Below the pieces are notes generated by a model that was not told the DNA's origin, made no database searches, and saw only the letters and a program-made list of their open reading frames with translations. This document shows, one piece after another, positions 25,582-35,974 of a stretch of DNA of 64,000 bases. The DNA is taken from contig FP929003.1 of assembly GCA_000196815.1 (NCBI GenBank), positions 248,001 to 312,000 of the forward strand. The letters run 5' to 3'. Both the position numbers and the translations under genes were made by a program. Every line of letters begins with the position of its first letter. Position 1 is the stretch's first letter. The stretch is from Nitrospira defluvii. Its GTDB lineage: Bacteria > Nitrospirota > Nitrospiria > Nitrospirales > Nitrospiraceae.

Positions 25582-26895
25582 TCAGCAGGCCGCCCGATGT
25601 CCGAAGGTGCAGGCCTGTTGCAGTTCCTGCAAGAAACCTTTGTGGTCTCCCTTCGCCCGTTTCACGATCGCTCGTTCAAAATGGGCGCGGCCGTCCTGTG
25701 GTCGTTGTGCCAGGTATCGGCTCCACAAGGCTAAGGCCTGGTCCCACTGTCGGCGGGCATTGTGCACCGAGGCCGCGGCGCTATAGGCCTCGAGGAAGGT
25801 TGAATTGAGGCGGATCGCGGCTTGAAACGCGATGAGTGCTTCATCGGGAGAGTCCTTTTCGAGCAGCGCGGTGCCGCGGTCGAAATAGGCTTCCGGATCG
25901 TCCGGGTCCAGGTTCAGGGCTTCGGCATACGCGAAGAGCGCCTTATCGACTTGCCCCTTCTTCTGGAAGGCCACGCCTTGGGCACGACGGGCCTTGGCCT
26001 GGGAGAATTCTCTGCCTCCGTACGCGCGCAGCAGCGCGATCAATTCCCGATCCTCGTCGTGCTGCGCGATCTCAAGGGCGGTCTCTCCATGGCTCTTTTG
26101 GTTTGCGGCGATGCCCTGCTCCAGCAGGACTTGCGCGGCAGCCAGATGCCCTTTCCGTACGGACCGGTGTAATGCCGAATCGCCACAGGTGCACAGCGCA
26201 TCGATATCGGCATTGTTGGACAGGAGCACGGCAATGGTGTCGGCATGTCCGTGCTCAGCCGCCGTCAGGAGCGCGGTCATGTTTTGTTTCATCTTCGCGT
26301 TGGGATTGGCTCCATATTGCAGCAGCACCGTGACCACCGGTGTCTGACCGCGCTTGGCTGCTTCCAACAAGGCCGTTCGTCCATTGTTATTGTGTCGGTC
26401 GACCGGGCTCCCGTCCTCCAGCAGCGATGTCACCTCGGAGACATCTCCTCGTGCCGCTGCGAGGTGAAGCGGTGTCCAACCGTTGGCTTTCAAGATGATC
26501 GGGGAGAGCGTCAATTCATCGATGTCATAGGGATCATGCGTCGATTTGATCTGATTGAACATCCAGGACGCCATGCCGGCCAGCAGGGCATAATTCAAGA
26601 CGCAGGCCAACACCGCCACTGCGAGGCCCACGAGTCGCCTCGACATGTCCGTGGCATCAGGCCCGTCTGCTGACGATGGGGCGACCATGTCCTCATCGGC
26701 TGGTTGCCCGGCCGGGTTGAGAATCAGCAGATTTTCGTTGCAGGAGTGACAGGGACATTGACGCAGGGGGACGCTGGCAACAAGCGAGCAGGAGGTGACG
26801 GTTTGGCAGAAGGGGCAGACGATCGCCTGCGTCGAATCCGGCGGCGAAGGGATGGCGGACGTAGATATCGCTGTGCCTGGGTGAACGGTTGCCAT
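25582..26895 (-). CDS. Zinc-ribbon, ankyrin and TPR repeat membrane protein
   Basis: The 437-residue protein begins with clustered cysteines (C27, C30, C47, C49, C52) suggestive of a zinc ribbon. One transmembrane helix follows (about residues 85-112, VGLAVAVLACVLNYALLAGM). Four to five ankyrin repeats come next, starting at GWTPLHLAAARGDVSEVTSL, and the protein ends with TPR repeats (VAFQKKGQVDKALFAYAEAL and two more). Both repeat types are protein-binding scaffolds. It is the first gene of a three-gene operon. The shared cysteine-rich N-termini of this protein and the DUF898 protein are notable. Confidence 0.85.
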   Translation of the reverse strand: MATVHPGTAISTSAIPSPPDSTQAIVCPFCQTVTSCSLVASVPLRQCPCHSCNENLLILNPAGQPADEDMVAPSSADGPDATDMSRRLVGLAVAVLACVLNYALLAGMASWMFNQIKSTHDPYDIDELTLSPIILKANGWTPLHLAAARGDVSEVTSLLEDGSPVDRHNNNGRTALLEAAKRGQTPVVTVLLQYGANPNAKMKQNMTALLTAAEHGHADTIAVLLSNNADIDALCTCGDSALHRSVRKGHLAAAQVLLEQGIAANQKSHGETALEIAQHDEDRELIALLRAYGGREFSQAKARRAQGVAFQKKGQVDKALFAYAEALNLDPDDPEAYFDRGTALLEKDSPDEALIAFQAAIRLNSTFLEAYSAAASVHNARRQWDQALALWSRYLAQRPQDGRAHFERAIVKRAKGDHKGFLQELQQACTFGHRAAC

Positions 26896-27002
26896 GGTGC
26901 CTAACGACCCTTCGCCCGGGCGTATTGTGAACGGTCCCGCGAGTGGAGCGATCGGTGATTATTGAAAAGAATAGCGCAAAACGGTAGGAGCGCAACCGGC
27001 CC

Positions 27003-27023
27003 GACGGCCTGAGCCGGGCCGTC
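27003..27023. terminator. Stem-loop downstream of sdhA
   Basis: GACGGCC (27003-27009) pairs with GGCCGTC (27017-27023), loop TGAGCCG, in the gap between sdhA and the ankyrin gene on the same strand. No T run follows, so an intrinsic terminator is only possible. Confidence 0.35.
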
Positions 27024-27072
27024 TCAGAGACAACTCACCGTACAGAGGAGTGCTTGTGCGGAAATTGAGGCG

Positions 27073-28728
27073 TTATGCGGGCGGGAATCGTGTAATGGTG
27101 ACGGGGGCATAGCTCAGCTGCGGGCCGTCCTCCTGACGGTGGCTGACGGTGTGACGGAGCCACGCACTGTCGTTTCGAGTCGGGAAATCGGCCCGATAGT
27201 GGGCCCCGCGGCTTTCTTCCCGTCCGAGGGCGCTCACGACGATGGTGTCTGCGATGTCGAGTAGGCACTGGAGTTCAAGCGCCTGGATCAGGTCGGTGTT
27301 GAAGATCCGTCCTTTGTCCTGAACGCACATCCGGTTTGCACGGGCCTTGAGGGCTTGAATGGCCCCCAGAGCCTCTTGCATGGACTGTTTCGTGCGAAAG
27401 ATGCCTAGATTGAGGCTCATGGTCTTACCGAGGTCATCCCGTATCTGCCAGGCCCGCTCCGGGCCTGGATTGGTCAGCAAGGTGTTCAGTCGCTGTTCTT
27501 CACTCTTGAGGACGTCTTCGGGAACTGGTCGCAGGTCGTAGTCGCGGATCGCGGCGGCGGCTCTCGTGCCGGCACGACGCCCGAAGACAATGGTTTCGAG
27601 GAGTGAATTCCCTCCCAGGCGATTGGCTCCGTGCACACTCACGCACGCGCATTCGCCTGCGGCGAAGAGTCCCGGCAGGCCGGTTTCTCCCCAGGCGTTG
27701 GTTTGCACGCCGCCCATTTGGTAATGGGCGCCGGGCCGAATGGGAATGGGCGTTTCGATCGGATCGAGTCCGGCGAATTCCAGGGCCAACTCTCGAATCT
27801 GCGGGAGCCGCTCCAGAATACGGGTACGGCCGAGGTGTCGAAGGTCGAGCAAAACGCAGCCGTCGACGCCGCGTCCTTCTTGAATTTCCTGGCCGATGGC
27901 CAGCGACACCGTGGATCGGGTCGCCAGCTCCATCTGCTCCGGCGCATACCGTTTCATGAACCGCTCGCCGAGCGTGTTCAGCAGATATCCGCCCTCGCCG
28001 CGCGCGCCCTCGGTGATTAGAATGCCGGTGTCCTTCAAGGTGGTCGGATGGAACTGGACGAACTCCATATCTTCCAGCGGGAGGCCCGCGCGATAGGCCA
28101 GGGCCATACCGTCCCCCGTGTTGATGACGGCATTCGTACTCGTGGAAAAGACGCGGCCGCTCCCTCCGGTGGCCAGAATGACGGCCTTGGCGCGCAGGGC
28201 CTGCAGGCCTCCATGGACCAGATCCCAGGCCATCACTCCGCAACAACGGCCCTGTTCGACCAGCAACGCCGTGACGTACCATTCTTCATAGACCCGGCAA
28301 CGTCGCTTCATCAGCTGTTCATACATGGCGTGCAGCAGCGCATGTCCGGTGCGGTCGGCGGCGTAGCAGGTTCGTGGAAATCCGGCTCCCCCGAACGGCC
28401 GTTGGGCGATTCGCCCTTCCGGGGTGCGGCTGAAGATGACTCCCATGCGTTCAAGCTCTAAAATGTCTTGCGGAGCTTCCCGGCACATGGCCTCGATCGC
28501 ATCCTGATCGCCCAGGTACAGTCCCCCCTTGGCCGTGTCATAGGCATGGGCTTCCCAGGAGTCCTGCTCCCCGATGGCCGCGTTAATCCCGCCTTGGGCC
28601 GCCACGGAGTGGCTGCGGACCGGATGAACTTTGGAGAGGAGTGCCACATTCAGGTCAGGCGGTGCGGCAATAGCCGCCCGCATTCCGGCGAGTCCCGCTC
28701 CGACGATCAAAATGTCATGTGTGATCAT
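27073..28728 (-). CDS. sdhA: Succinate dehydrogenase/fumarate reductase flavoprotein subunit
   Basis: The 551-residue protein starts at ATG 28728 ([23 protein letters not shown]-binding Rossmann motif). The segment [17 protein letters not shown] carries the flavin-attaching His region. The catalytic Arg lies in [14 protein letters not shown], and [15 protein letters not shown] is the capping signature. These features favour SdhA/FrdA over the related L-aspartate oxidase NadB. It would oxidise succinate (or reduce fumarate) in the TCA cycle. The iron-sulfur and membrane subunits are not adjacent here: upstream is divergent gcvP, downstream an unrelated operon. Confidence 0.9.
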   Translation of the reverse strand: MITHDILIVGAGLAGMRAAIAAPPDLNVALLSKVHPVRSHSVAAQGGINAAIGEQDSWEAHAYDTAKGGLYLGDQDAIEAMCREAPQDILELERMGVIFSRTPEGRIAQRPFGGAGFPRTCYAADRTGHALLHAMYEQLMKRRCRVYEEWYVTALLVEQGRCCGVMAWDLVHGGLQALRAKAVILATGGSGRVFSTSTNAVINTGDGMALAYRAGLPLEDMEFVQFHPTTLKDTGILITEGARGEGGYLLNTLGERFMKRYAPEQMELATRSTVSLAIGQEIQEGRGVDGCVLLDLRHLGRTRILERLPQIRELALEFAGLDPIETPIPIRPGAHYQMGGVQTNAWGETGLPGLFAAGECACVSVHGANRLGGNSLLETIVFGRRAGTRAAAAIRDYDLRPVPEDVLKSEEQRLNTLLTNPGPERAWQIRDDLGKTMSLNLGIFRTKQSMQEALGAIQALKARANRMCVQDKGRIFNTDLIQALELQCLLDIADTIVVSALGREESRGAHYRADFPTRNDSAWLRHTVSHRQEDGPQLSYAPVTITRFPPA

Positions 28729-28933
28729 GGGTCTTCGTATCCTGGCCACCGTGTAGCTGTGCGATCGACGTCCCTGGAGGGACATCCGATGTCACTATTA
28801 CGCTATGGAATTTCGGAAAACAAGCGATGGCGATGGCGGCTGAACGCTTGGAAAAATCGGTCCTGCATGGTAGGTTAGCTCACACCGCTTCGAATGTGAC
28901 GAGCGCGCCAACTTTTAGCAGGATTTCACCCCC

Positions 28934-31819
28934 ATGCCACAACCCAATTTCCTTGAGCCGACCGATACGTTTGTGCCCCGCCATATCGGCCCGACGGATT
29001 CCGACATCCAGGAGATGCTGGCCACATTGAGCCTGCCGTCGTTGGAATCACTCGTGGAGGCGACGGTCCCGTCCGATATCCGCTTGCAGACCTCCTTGAC
29101 GGTGCCCTCCCCGCGGGGCGAGCAGCAGGTCCTGGCGGAATTGCGTGACATGGCCGGACAGAATCAGGTGTGGCGGTCTCTGATCGGCATGGGGTACTAC
29201 GATTGCGTCACCCCGTTGGTGATCCAGCGAAACATTCTGGAGGATCCCGGATGGTATACGCAGTACACCCCGTATCAAGCCGAGATTGCGCAGGGGCGTC
29301 TCGAAGCACTGGTCAATTTTCAGACCATGGTCGCCGATCTGACCGGGTTACCGCTTGCCAACGCGTCGCTCCTCGATGAGGCGACTGCCGCAGCCGAAGC
29401 GATGACGATGTGTGCGGCCATGTCTCGAGCGGCCGGGCATGAGCGCAAGAAATTCTTCGTCTCTGAAAATTGCCATCCGCAAACGATTGCGGTGGTGCAG
29501 ACCCGTGCGGAACCGTTGGGCATCGTCCTGCAGATCGGTGCGATTCAGTCGTTGGATCTTTCCCGGGACGAGTTCTTCGGGCTGTTGCTCCAATATCCCT
29601 CGACGGACGGGTACGTCGGTGATTACAGCGAGTTCATCACGCGCGCGCATGCCTCGGGGGTCTACGTCGTGGTGGCGACCGACTTATTAGCGCTCACGCT
29701 GCTGCGTTCACCGGGAGAATTCGGTGCGGACGTGGCGGTCGGATCCAGCCAACGATTCGGTGTCCCGCTTGGATTCGGTGGGCCCCATGCGGCGTTTCTT
29801 GCCACCAAGGAAGAGTTTCGCCGACAGATGCCGGGCCGGATTATCGGCGTTTCGAAAGATGTGACGGGCCGCGTGGCCTATCGCTTGTCGCTGCAGACCC
29901 GGGAACAACATATCCGGCGCGAGAAGGCCACCAGCAATATTTGCACGGCGCAAGTGCTGTTGGCGGTCATGGCGGGCATGTATGCGGTCTATCACGGTCC
30001 TGCAGGGTTGCGGCGGATTGCAGAGCGGATTCACGGTTTGACGATGGTACTGGCCGAGGGGTTGCGCCGGCATGGTTGTGTCGTCGGCCTGGAGCCGGTG
30101 TTCGACACGTTGCGTGTTCCGCTGTCGCCGGCACAATCGGAGACCATTCTAAACCGAGCGCGACAGCAAAAGATCAATCTCCGTCGGTACGACGATCAGA
30201 GCTTGGGGCTCTCGTTGGATGAGTGGAGTACGGTTGAGGAAGTCCAGCAAGTGCTGGCGCTCTTCGTCGGTCATGAGATTCCAGCCGAAGAATTCACGGC
30301 CATCCTCGCCTCGGTCGATGTGCGTTATCCCGCTCCGCTCGCGCGCACGAGCCCCTATCTCACGCATCCGGTGTTTCACCGGTATCATGCCGAACATGAA
30401 CTCTTACGCTATATCCGCCGGCTTCAGTCCCGCGACTTGTCGCTCGTGCATTCCATGATTCCCTTGGGGTCCTGCACGATGAAGCTGAACGCGACGGCGG
30501 AAATGTTGCCGGTGACCTGGCCGGAGTTCGGGCGTCTGCACCCGTTTGCTCCGTCCGAACAGGCGCAGGGCTACCAGGCGCTGTTCCGGCAGCTCGAAGC
30601 CTGGCTGGCTGAACTGACCGGGTTTGCCGCCCTTTCGCTGCAACCCAATGCCGGGTCGCAGGGGGAGTATGCAGGGCTGATGGTGATCCGTGCGCATCAT
30701 CGACATCGCGGCGAAACGCAACGCGACGTCTGCTTGATTCCGGTGTCGGCGCACGGGACCAATCCTGCGAGCGCGTCGATGTGCGGAATGACGGTGGTCC
30801 CGGTGGCCTGTGATGAGCGTGGCAATGTGGATCTGAACGATCTTGAGGCCAAAGCCACCCAACATCGCAACCGTCTCGCGGCGTTGATGATCACTTATCC
30901 CTCGACCCACGGTGTTTTCGAGGAAGGGATTCGCCGCATGTGCCAGATCGTGCACACGCATGGCGGGCAGGTCTATATGGACGGGGCCAACATGAATGCC
31001 CAAGTCGGGCTCTGTCGGCCGGCCGACCTGGGGGCGGATGTCTGTCACCTGAATCTTCATAAAACGTTCTGTATCCCTCACGGAGGTGGCGGGCCAGGGA
31101 TGGGACCGATCGGAGTCGCCCGTCATTTGGTTCCGTTCCTGCCCGGACACCCGGTCACCAAACTGGGTGGCCCGGAGTCGATCGGCCCGATCGCCGCCGC
31201 GCCATACGGGAGCCCGAGCATCCTTACGATTTCCTGGGTCTATATCGCCCTGATGGGACGAGAGGGCCTGACCAAAGCCACGCAGGTGGCCATTCTGAAC
31301 GCCAACTACATGGCCAAACGATTGGAAAAATACTATCCCGTTTTGTACACCGGCACCCGTGGTCTCGTTGCACATGAGTTCATTTTGGATCTGCGTCCGC
31401 TCAAGGAAAGCAGCGGTGTGGAGGCGATGGACGTGGCGAAGCGTCTCATGGATTACGGGTTCCACGCTCCCACGGTCTCGTTTCCGGTGGCCGGCACCTT
31501 GATGATCGAGCCGACGGAGAGCGAAGTGAAGGCGGAGTTGGATCGGTTGTGCGAAGCCTTGATCGCGATCCGGGGCGAGATCGAATCGATTGCCGAAGGC
31601 CGACAACCGCGTGCGGGCAATGTTCTAAAAAATGCTCCGCACACGGCCTTATCTGTGACCGCGGCCGAGTGGACGAAGCCGTACTCGCGTGAGCAGGCGG
31701 CGTTCCCAGCTCCGTGGGTGCGTGACAATAAATTTTGGCCGAGCGTGGGTCGTATCGATGAAGCCTATGGCGACCGCCACCTCTTTTGCACCTGTCCTCC
31801 GATGGATCCTGCGTCCTAA
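28934..31819 (+). CDS. gcvP: Glycine dehydrogenase (decarboxylating), P protein of the glycine cleavage system
   Basis: The 961-residue protein is the full-length single-chain P protein, with fused N- and C-terminal halves that are separate subunits in many bacteria. It begins [20 protein letters not shown]. The PLP-binding Lys is in [21 protein letters not shown] in the second half. The enzyme decarboxylates glycine and passes the aminomethyl group to lipoylated GcvH. gcvT lies about 5 kb downstream on the other strand and gcvH is not in the window. The start ATG 28934 follows AGCAGGA. Confidence 0.97.
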   Translation: MPQPNFLEPTDTFVPRHIGPTDSDIQEMLATLSLPSLESLVEATVPSDIRLQTSLTVPSPRGEQQVLAELRDMAGQNQVWRSLIGMGYYDCVTPLVIQRNILEDPGWYTQYTPYQAEIAQGRLEALVNFQTMVADLTGLPLANASLLDEATAAAEAMTMCAAMSRAAGHERKKFFVSENCHPQTIAVVQTRAEPLGIVLQIGAIQSLDLSRDEFFGLLLQYPSTDGYVGDYSEFITRAHASGVYVVVATDLLALTLLRSPGEFGADVAVGSSQRFGVPLGFGGPHAAFLATKEEFRRQMPGRIIGVSKDVTGRVAYRLSLQTREQHIRREKATSNICTAQVLLAVMAGMYAVYHGPAGLRRIAERIHGLTMVLAEGLRRHGCVVGLEPVFDTLRVPLSPAQSETILNRARQQKINLRRYDDQSLGLSLDEWSTVEEVQQVLALFVGHEIPAEEFTAILASVDVRYPAPLARTSPYLTHPVFHRYHAEHELLRYIRRLQSRDLSLVHSMIPLGSCTMKLNATAEMLPVTWPEFGRLHPFAPSEQAQGYQALFRQLEAWLAELTGFAALSLQPNAGSQGEYAGLMVIRAHHRHRGETQRDVCLIPVSAHGTNPASASMCGMTVVPVACDERGNVDLNDLEAKATQHRNRLAALMITYPSTHGVFEEGIRRMCQIVHTHGGQVYMDGANMNAQVGLCRPADLGADVCHLNLHKTFCIPHGGGGPGMGPIGVARHLVPFLPGHPVTKLGGPESIGPIAAAPYGSPSILTISWVYIALMGREGLTKATQVAILNANYMAKRLEKYYPVLYTGTRGLVAHEFILDLRPLKESSGVEAMDVAKRLMDYGFHAPTVSFPVAGTLMIEPTESEVKAELDRLCEALIAIRGEIESIAEGRQPRAGNVLKNAPHTALSVTAAEWTKPYSREQAAFPAPWVRDNKFWPSVGRIDEAYGDRHLFCTCPPMDPAS

Positions 31820-31826
31820 TCGATCT

Positions 31827-32465
31827 GTGGGCGGTGGTTCCTCGACTGAACGCGCGACACATCGCCTGCCACAGGTGCATGCCGGACTTTCGGTCGCCGC
31901 CGGTTGTCTCCTGGGGATCTTGTTTTTCTCGCCGCCGGCTTGGGCTGATGTAGAATCGGGTGCGGCTGCGGAGACGCCACAGAGCAGTCCCATCCTCGAT
32001 GTCGATCCCGGTGTGATGTACCGCGCCGGCGCCAGGCTCAGAATTCCAGGGACCGATTGGTCGTTTCTGGTGCCGACCGGTTGGCAAAGTACTCGCCCCG
32101 AGGATTCGGAAATGCCCTTTCTGATGGCAGAGGAAGGGAAGAGCCTGGGGATGATGTTCCCCCTCACCGATGTGACCCGGGAGACAGTCCGTGATCACCT
32201 CAGTCAGCCCCTGTCGCTGTTGCACGGGTTGTCGTTTATTCCTGCCGGTTCTGACGTTGAGACCGATCTCTCGATTGCCCGCTCATATCAGGGTGAAGAC
32301 CTGGCCGGTCGTGCCTTGGCAGTCCTCGGGCCCGGCAATACGTCGGTGATATATTTTCTCATGGGCCCTCCCGACGAGGCGTCCGGGTATCAGTCCGTTC
32401 TGGAAGGCCTTGGGCAATTTACCCGATTTTCCGCGCCGGTATCCGGGCGTGACGTCGGCTTGTAA
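31827..32465 (+). CDS. Exported protein of unknown function
   Basis: The open frame follows gcvP immediately. A GTG at 31827 gives about 212 residues with a signal peptide ending in FFSPPAWA just before DVESGA. Alternative upstream ATGs (31758, 31767) would overlap gcvP and make an unusually long signal region, so the start is uncertain. The mature part contains IPGTDWSFLVPTGWQSTRPEDSE, typical of small secreted proteins with a PsbP/Mog1-like alpha-beta fold, but the family is not established. It ends 32 bp before the nucleoside hydrolase gene. Confidence 0.62.
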   Translation: MGGGSSTERATHRLPQVHAGLSVAAGCLLGILFFSPPAWADVESGAAAETPQSSPILDVDPGVMYRAGARLRIPGTDWSFLVPTGWQSTRPEDSEMPFLMAEEGKSLGMMFPLTDVTRETVRDHLSQPLSLLHGLSFIPAGSDVETDLSIARSYQGEDLAGRALAVLGPGNTSVIYFLMGPPDEASGYQSVLEGLGQFTRFSAPVSGRDVGL

Positions 32466-32497
32466 TAGGGATCGATTCCCTATCAAATCTTCTAGGC

Positions 32498-33484
32498 ATG
32501 CAGAGACCCTCTCCCACGAAAGTGATTCTCGATACCGATCCAGGAGTCGATGACGCCCTGGCGCTGTTACTGGCGTTCGCCTCGCCCGAACTGCAGGTCG
32601 TCGGGGTGACCACAGTGTGCGGGAACGTGCCGGTGGGACAGGCGACGAAGAATTTGTTCCGTCTGCTGAACGTTGTACAGCCACCCCGGGGGCTGTTGGT
32701 CGGACAGGGCGCGGCGCGGCCTTTGGAGGAGGATCTTGTGACAGCGGTCCAGGTCCACGGGAGCGACGGGCTTGGCGAGCTCGACTCTGTCGTGGCCGAG
32801 GAGGGGGCGCCGCGATATCCTCAGGTCCGGTTGCCGTCCGTGCTCTCAACCGCTCAGGATGTGTGGAATGAATGTGTCCGCCGGTATCCCGATGAGGTCA
32901 CGTTGATCACGTTAGGACCGCTGACGAATGTGGCCGTGGCACTGAAGGTGAATCCCCTGACGGTTCAGAAGTTTCGTTCGGTGATCGTGATGGGGGGCGC
33001 GATCGGCGTCCCCGGCAATGTGGCCCCCGCAGCCGAATTTAATATGTATGTGGATCCGCACGCGGCGCATCGGGTGTTTCAGGCCTCGCTCCCCCTCACG
33101 CTCGTTCCGCTCGATGTGACGACACGCGTCGGAGTGACACGGGAAAGCTTGATGACCTGGGTCGCTGAGTCGCGTGCCCCGCTCGCCCGGATGACGACCG
33201 ACATGACACGGAAGGCATTCCAGTTCGCTGAAAAGGTGGAAGGGCATGGGCTCTTCTATTTCCATGATCCGTTGGCCGTTCTGGCCGCCGTTGATTCCTC
33301 CTTGTTGAAGGTGGAGCCATTGCACGTGTCGGTTGAAATGGCCGGGCGAGTGTCTCGCGGGATTACCATCGCCGATCGTCGTCAGCGCACGCCGGAGGAG
33401 AAGGCACGGCCCAACATGCGCGTGGCCGTTGATGTCGATGTCGACCGGACGCTGAGTCTCTTACGCAACCGGCTGTGCCCATGA
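32498..33484 (+). CDS. Nucleoside hydrolase (IU-NH family)
   Basis: The 328-residue enzyme carries the calcium-binding signature of inosine/uridine-preferring nucleoside hydrolases (VILDTDPGVDDALALLLAFA) near its N-terminus. Further on are TVCGNVP, VTLITLGPLTNVAVAL and AEFNMYVDPHAA. It cleaves the N-glycosidic bond of nucleosides to base plus ribose. Its stop overlaps the start of a ribokinase-like gene as ATGA, so cleavage of nucleosides and phosphorylation of the released ribose are probably coupled in one salvage operon. Confidence 0.93.
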   Translation: MQRPSPTKVILDTDPGVDDALALLLAFASPELQVVGVTTVCGNVPVGQATKNLFRLLNVVQPPRGLLVGQGAARPLEEDLVTAVQVHGSDGLGELDSVVAEEGAPRYPQVRLPSVLSTAQDVWNECVRRYPDEVTLITLGPLTNVAVALKVNPLTVQKFRSVIVMGGAIGVPGNVAPAAEFNMYVDPHAAHRVFQASLPLTLVPLDVTTRVGVTRESLMTWVAESRAPLARMTTDMTRKAFQFAEKVEGHGLFYFHDPLAVLAAVDSSLLKVEPLHVSVEMAGRVSRGITIADRRQRTPEEKARPNMRVAVDVDVDRTLSLLRNRLCP

Positions 33485-34407
33485 TCCTAGTGGTCGGGTC
33501 CAGCAATATCGATTTGGTCGTGTCGGTCGATCGTCTGCCGGGTCGAGGAGAAACCGTCCTCGGGTCTCGTTTCGCCCAATCATTCGGCGGCAAGGGTGCG
33601 AATCAGGCCATAGCGGCAGCCCGCGCCGGTGCGGATGTCGCATTTCTCAGCAAGCTGGGGGCGGATGCCAACGGACTCTTGATCGAACGGCACTTGGCCG
33701 AGCAGGGGCTGTTGCGACCGATCCTTCTTCGCGATGCCGAATTCCCCACCGGAGTTGCGATGATTCTCGTCGACCACTCCGGAGAGAATCAGATTGCGGT
33801 CGTGCCGGGGAGCAATGGGCGTCTGACACCAACTGATGTGCTGCAGCACCGTGAGTTGATAGCCGGGGCACGAGTGCTGCTGGTTCAAATGGAAATTCCG
33901 CTGGAGACGGTTCTTGAAGCGTTGAGGCTTGGCCGCGAATGTGGTCTCACCACAATTCTTAATCCGGCTCCGGCTGCTCCATTGACGCCGGACCTCCTGC
34001 GATTGGTCGATATCCTCACTCCCAACGAAACCGAAGCGCAGATGCTGACCGGTTCAACGGATCCGGAGGAGGCAGCACGGATTCTTACTGGTCGTGGGGT
34101 CGGCACCGTGGTCGTGACCTGTGGCCCAGGCGGGGCGTTCCTGACAACTGGTAACGACGTAATTCATGTCCCCGGTTTCCGTGTCGAGACGATTGATTCG
34201 ACGGGTGCCGGAGATGCGTTTAGCGGTGCTTTGGCCTCTGCTGTGGCTGAAGGGGTACCGCTCACGAGCGCGATCGAGCGGGCCAATGCAGCCGGTGCAT
34301 TGGCCACCGCCGGGCGTGGGGCGCAGGAGTCGATGCCGACCAAAGATGACATCGAGCAGTTATGTCGATCCAGGATGAGGGAGATGGAACCGCCGCAGCG
34401 TTCGTAA
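33481..34407 (+). CDS. rbsK: Ribokinase-like PfkB-family sugar kinase
   Basis: The 308-residue kinase shows both PfkB signatures: GGKGANQAIAAARAGADVAF near residue 40 and DSTGAGDAFSGALASAVAEG near residue 240, with the catalytic Asp in the latter. NPAPAAPL and NETEAQMLTG match ribokinases. It starts at ATG 33481 within the ATGA overlap with the nucleoside hydrolase. Phosphorylation of ribose to ribose 5-phosphate fits this context. Substrate specificity is inferred from the neighbour. Confidence 0.9.
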   Translation: MILVVGSSNIDLVVSVDRLPGRGETVLGSRFAQSFGGKGANQAIAAARAGADVAFLSKLGADANGLLIERHLAEQGLLRPILLRDAEFPTGVAMILVDHSGENQIAVVPGSNGRLTPTDVLQHRELIAGARVLLVQMEIPLETVLEALRLGRECGLTTILNPAPAAPLTPDLLRLVDILTPNETEAQMLTGSTDPEEAARILTGRGVGTVVVTCGPGGAFLTTGNDVIHVPGFRVETIDSTGAGDAFSGALASAVAEGVPLTSAIERANAAGALATAGRGAQESMPTKDDIEQLCRSRMREMEPPQRS

Positions 34408-34449
34408 GTCGGTAGGCCTGAATTCAGGCGAGTGGGAAAAGCGGGAGGC

Positions 34450-35091
34450 TCAATTACCTTTGGCTGCCTGGGCTCGCAACTGAGACAGGACTTGCCGGGC
34501 TTCGGGAATGAAGTCTGCGCGCTGAAGGCTTTGTGCGAGATCCAGTGCCTTTGTGGCAATGGCAACCGCTTCTTCATGCCGCCCATTGGCGCAGTAGCTC
34601 TTTGCCAGGCTCAAACGGGCATTGACGGAAGCCGGTTCCCTGGCAATGACCTGACGCAGCAGCGTCTCCCCTTTTTCTTTATCCCCACCCATGAATGCCG
34701 GAATTCGCACCAGAACGGTTCCTTTGGCTGAGAGGGCATCCAAATGATCCGGAGCCAGTTCGAGGGTGCGGTTCAACTCCTTCATCATGCGTCGGAAGCC
34801 GAAGAGCGAGGTCAGGCTTTCTCCGTCGATCCGCAATTGCTCACCGAGGTTACAAAACAGCGAGAAGTGGGCATCGGGCGATAAGTCGTCTTTTTCAACC
34901 GCCTGTTCTCCAAACGCTTGACCTTGTGCGAAATGTTGAACGCGCTCCGTACGAGTCTGAGCTTGACGGCCCAGCGCACATTCGCGCATCGCATCTGCTG
35001 TGAGTTGTTGCACAGGGGGGCCTGCGGAAGCCGGATCGGCAACGAACAAGAGAGCGATCGCAAGGCTCAGCGTGATGGGAAAACATTTCAT
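34450..35091 (-). CDS. Exported TPR-repeat protein
   Basis: The 213-residue protein starts at ATG 35091 with a cleavable signal peptide (MKCFPITLSLAIALLFVADP, then ASAG). An in-frame upstream extension of about 150 residues has no support. The mature protein contains helical TPR-like repeats: AFGEQAVEKDDLSPDAHFSL, LNRTLELAPDHLDALSAKGT and LRQVIAREPASVNARLSLAK. It is probably a periplasmic scaffold. No partner is evident. Confidence 0.75.
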   Translation of the reverse strand: MKCFPITLSLAIALLFVADPASAGPPVQQLTADAMRECALGRQAQTRTERVQHFAQGQAFGEQAVEKDDLSPDAHFSLFCNLGEQLRIDGESLTSLFGFRRMMKELNRTLELAPDHLDALSAKGTVLVRIPAFMGGDKEKGETLLRQVIAREPASVNARLSLAKSYCANGRHEEAVAIATKALDLAQSLQRADFIPEARQVLSQLRAQAAKGN

Positions 35092-35189
35092 GGAGTGTCC
35101 GTTTCGGTGTACCTGAGGAAAATCAGCCGCAGATTTTACAGCAGGTCCCCGGCGAAATTCCAGCAGAGCATGTGGCGTGGCATGGATCG

Positions 35190-35735
35190 TCAGGGACGAC
35201 TCTTGAGGCCGCTCTTGGCCCACGGTGTCAGCGTACGAAAAGCCTCCAGCATGGAATGGTAGGGATAGGATGCGTTTCGCCCGCTCGGATTGGGGAGTAA
35301 CACGATTGTAGCGTCGCACAGTGTCGTTGGTTGCGGACCTGGTTTTCGCCCTGCTTGTTTTGGTTCGAGCGGAAAGAGGATCGGGTAGAGCGTCATGCCC
35401 AGCAGGGCGACGACACGCGGCCGATATCGGAGAATTTTCTCCATGAGCACAAGTCGGCTGGTCGCATAATCCTGCAGCGTGAGACTCGCCATACTCGCGG
35501 TCGATCGGCTGACCAGATTGGTGAGTCCCAATCCCCATTCCGGTAGTCGCCCGTCATCTCGGTAGCTGAGTGGTTCCGGCACAAGGTTCGCATCGTAAAT
35601 CAGTTTCCAGAAACGATTCGAATGTCCCGCATAGTGATGGCCCAGCTCGGCTGAGCGTCGCCCGGGATTGATGCCCACGAATACGATGTTGAGTTCCGGG
35701 CGGAGATGATCCGGCAGGAGAGGTTGTTTTGTCAT
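35190..35735 (-). CDS. mug: G/T(U) mismatch-specific DNA glycosylase
   Basis: The 181-residue protein belongs to the Mug/TDG branch of uracil-DNA glycosylases. The motif GINPGRRSAELGHHYAG is the active-site region with the catalytic Asn of GINPG. LLPNPSGRNASYPY is the second motif near the C-terminus (NPSGRN), which intercalates into DNA. NRFWKLIYDANL is also family-typical. It removes uracil or thymine mispaired with guanine. It appears monocistronic on the minus strand. Confidence 0.93.
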   Translation of the reverse strand: MTKQPLLPDHLRPELNIVFVGINPGRRSAELGHHYAGHSNRFWKLIYDANLVPEPLSYRDDGRLPEWGLGLTNLVSRSTASMASLTLQDYATSRLVLMEKILRYRPRVVALLGMTLYPILFPLEPKQAGRKPGPQPTTLCDATIVLLPNPSGRNASYPYHSMLEAFRTLTPWAKSGLKSRP

Positions 35736-35974
35736 GATGGTCGTGAGAGCGTGCCTTGTCGCGTCTGCAGAATCGACTGATGAGGCGGTTTAGTATCGTC
35801 CAGGCTATTCTGCCACAGAATCGAGCCATGCTTTCTGTAGCATTACGAAGCGCGATGAATGACATGTCCGAAAAAACAACAGTTTAGATCTGTGGGTGTA
35901 TGAGGCAAGGACTTTGCTTTACCGAACATCCGTCGGTCGTTGGTAATTTCAAACCTAACAGGAGGTGAGTCAGT

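Noticed and set aside
27073-28728. L-aspartate oxidase (nadB)
   Set aside because: [25 protein letters not shown] and [13 protein letters not shown] fit succinate dehydrogenase/fumarate reductase flavoproteins better, though the families are related.
30404-31606. 400-aa minus-strand open frame inside gcvP
   Set aside because: Shadow frame with His/Arg-rich composition. gcvP motifs run through on the plus strand.
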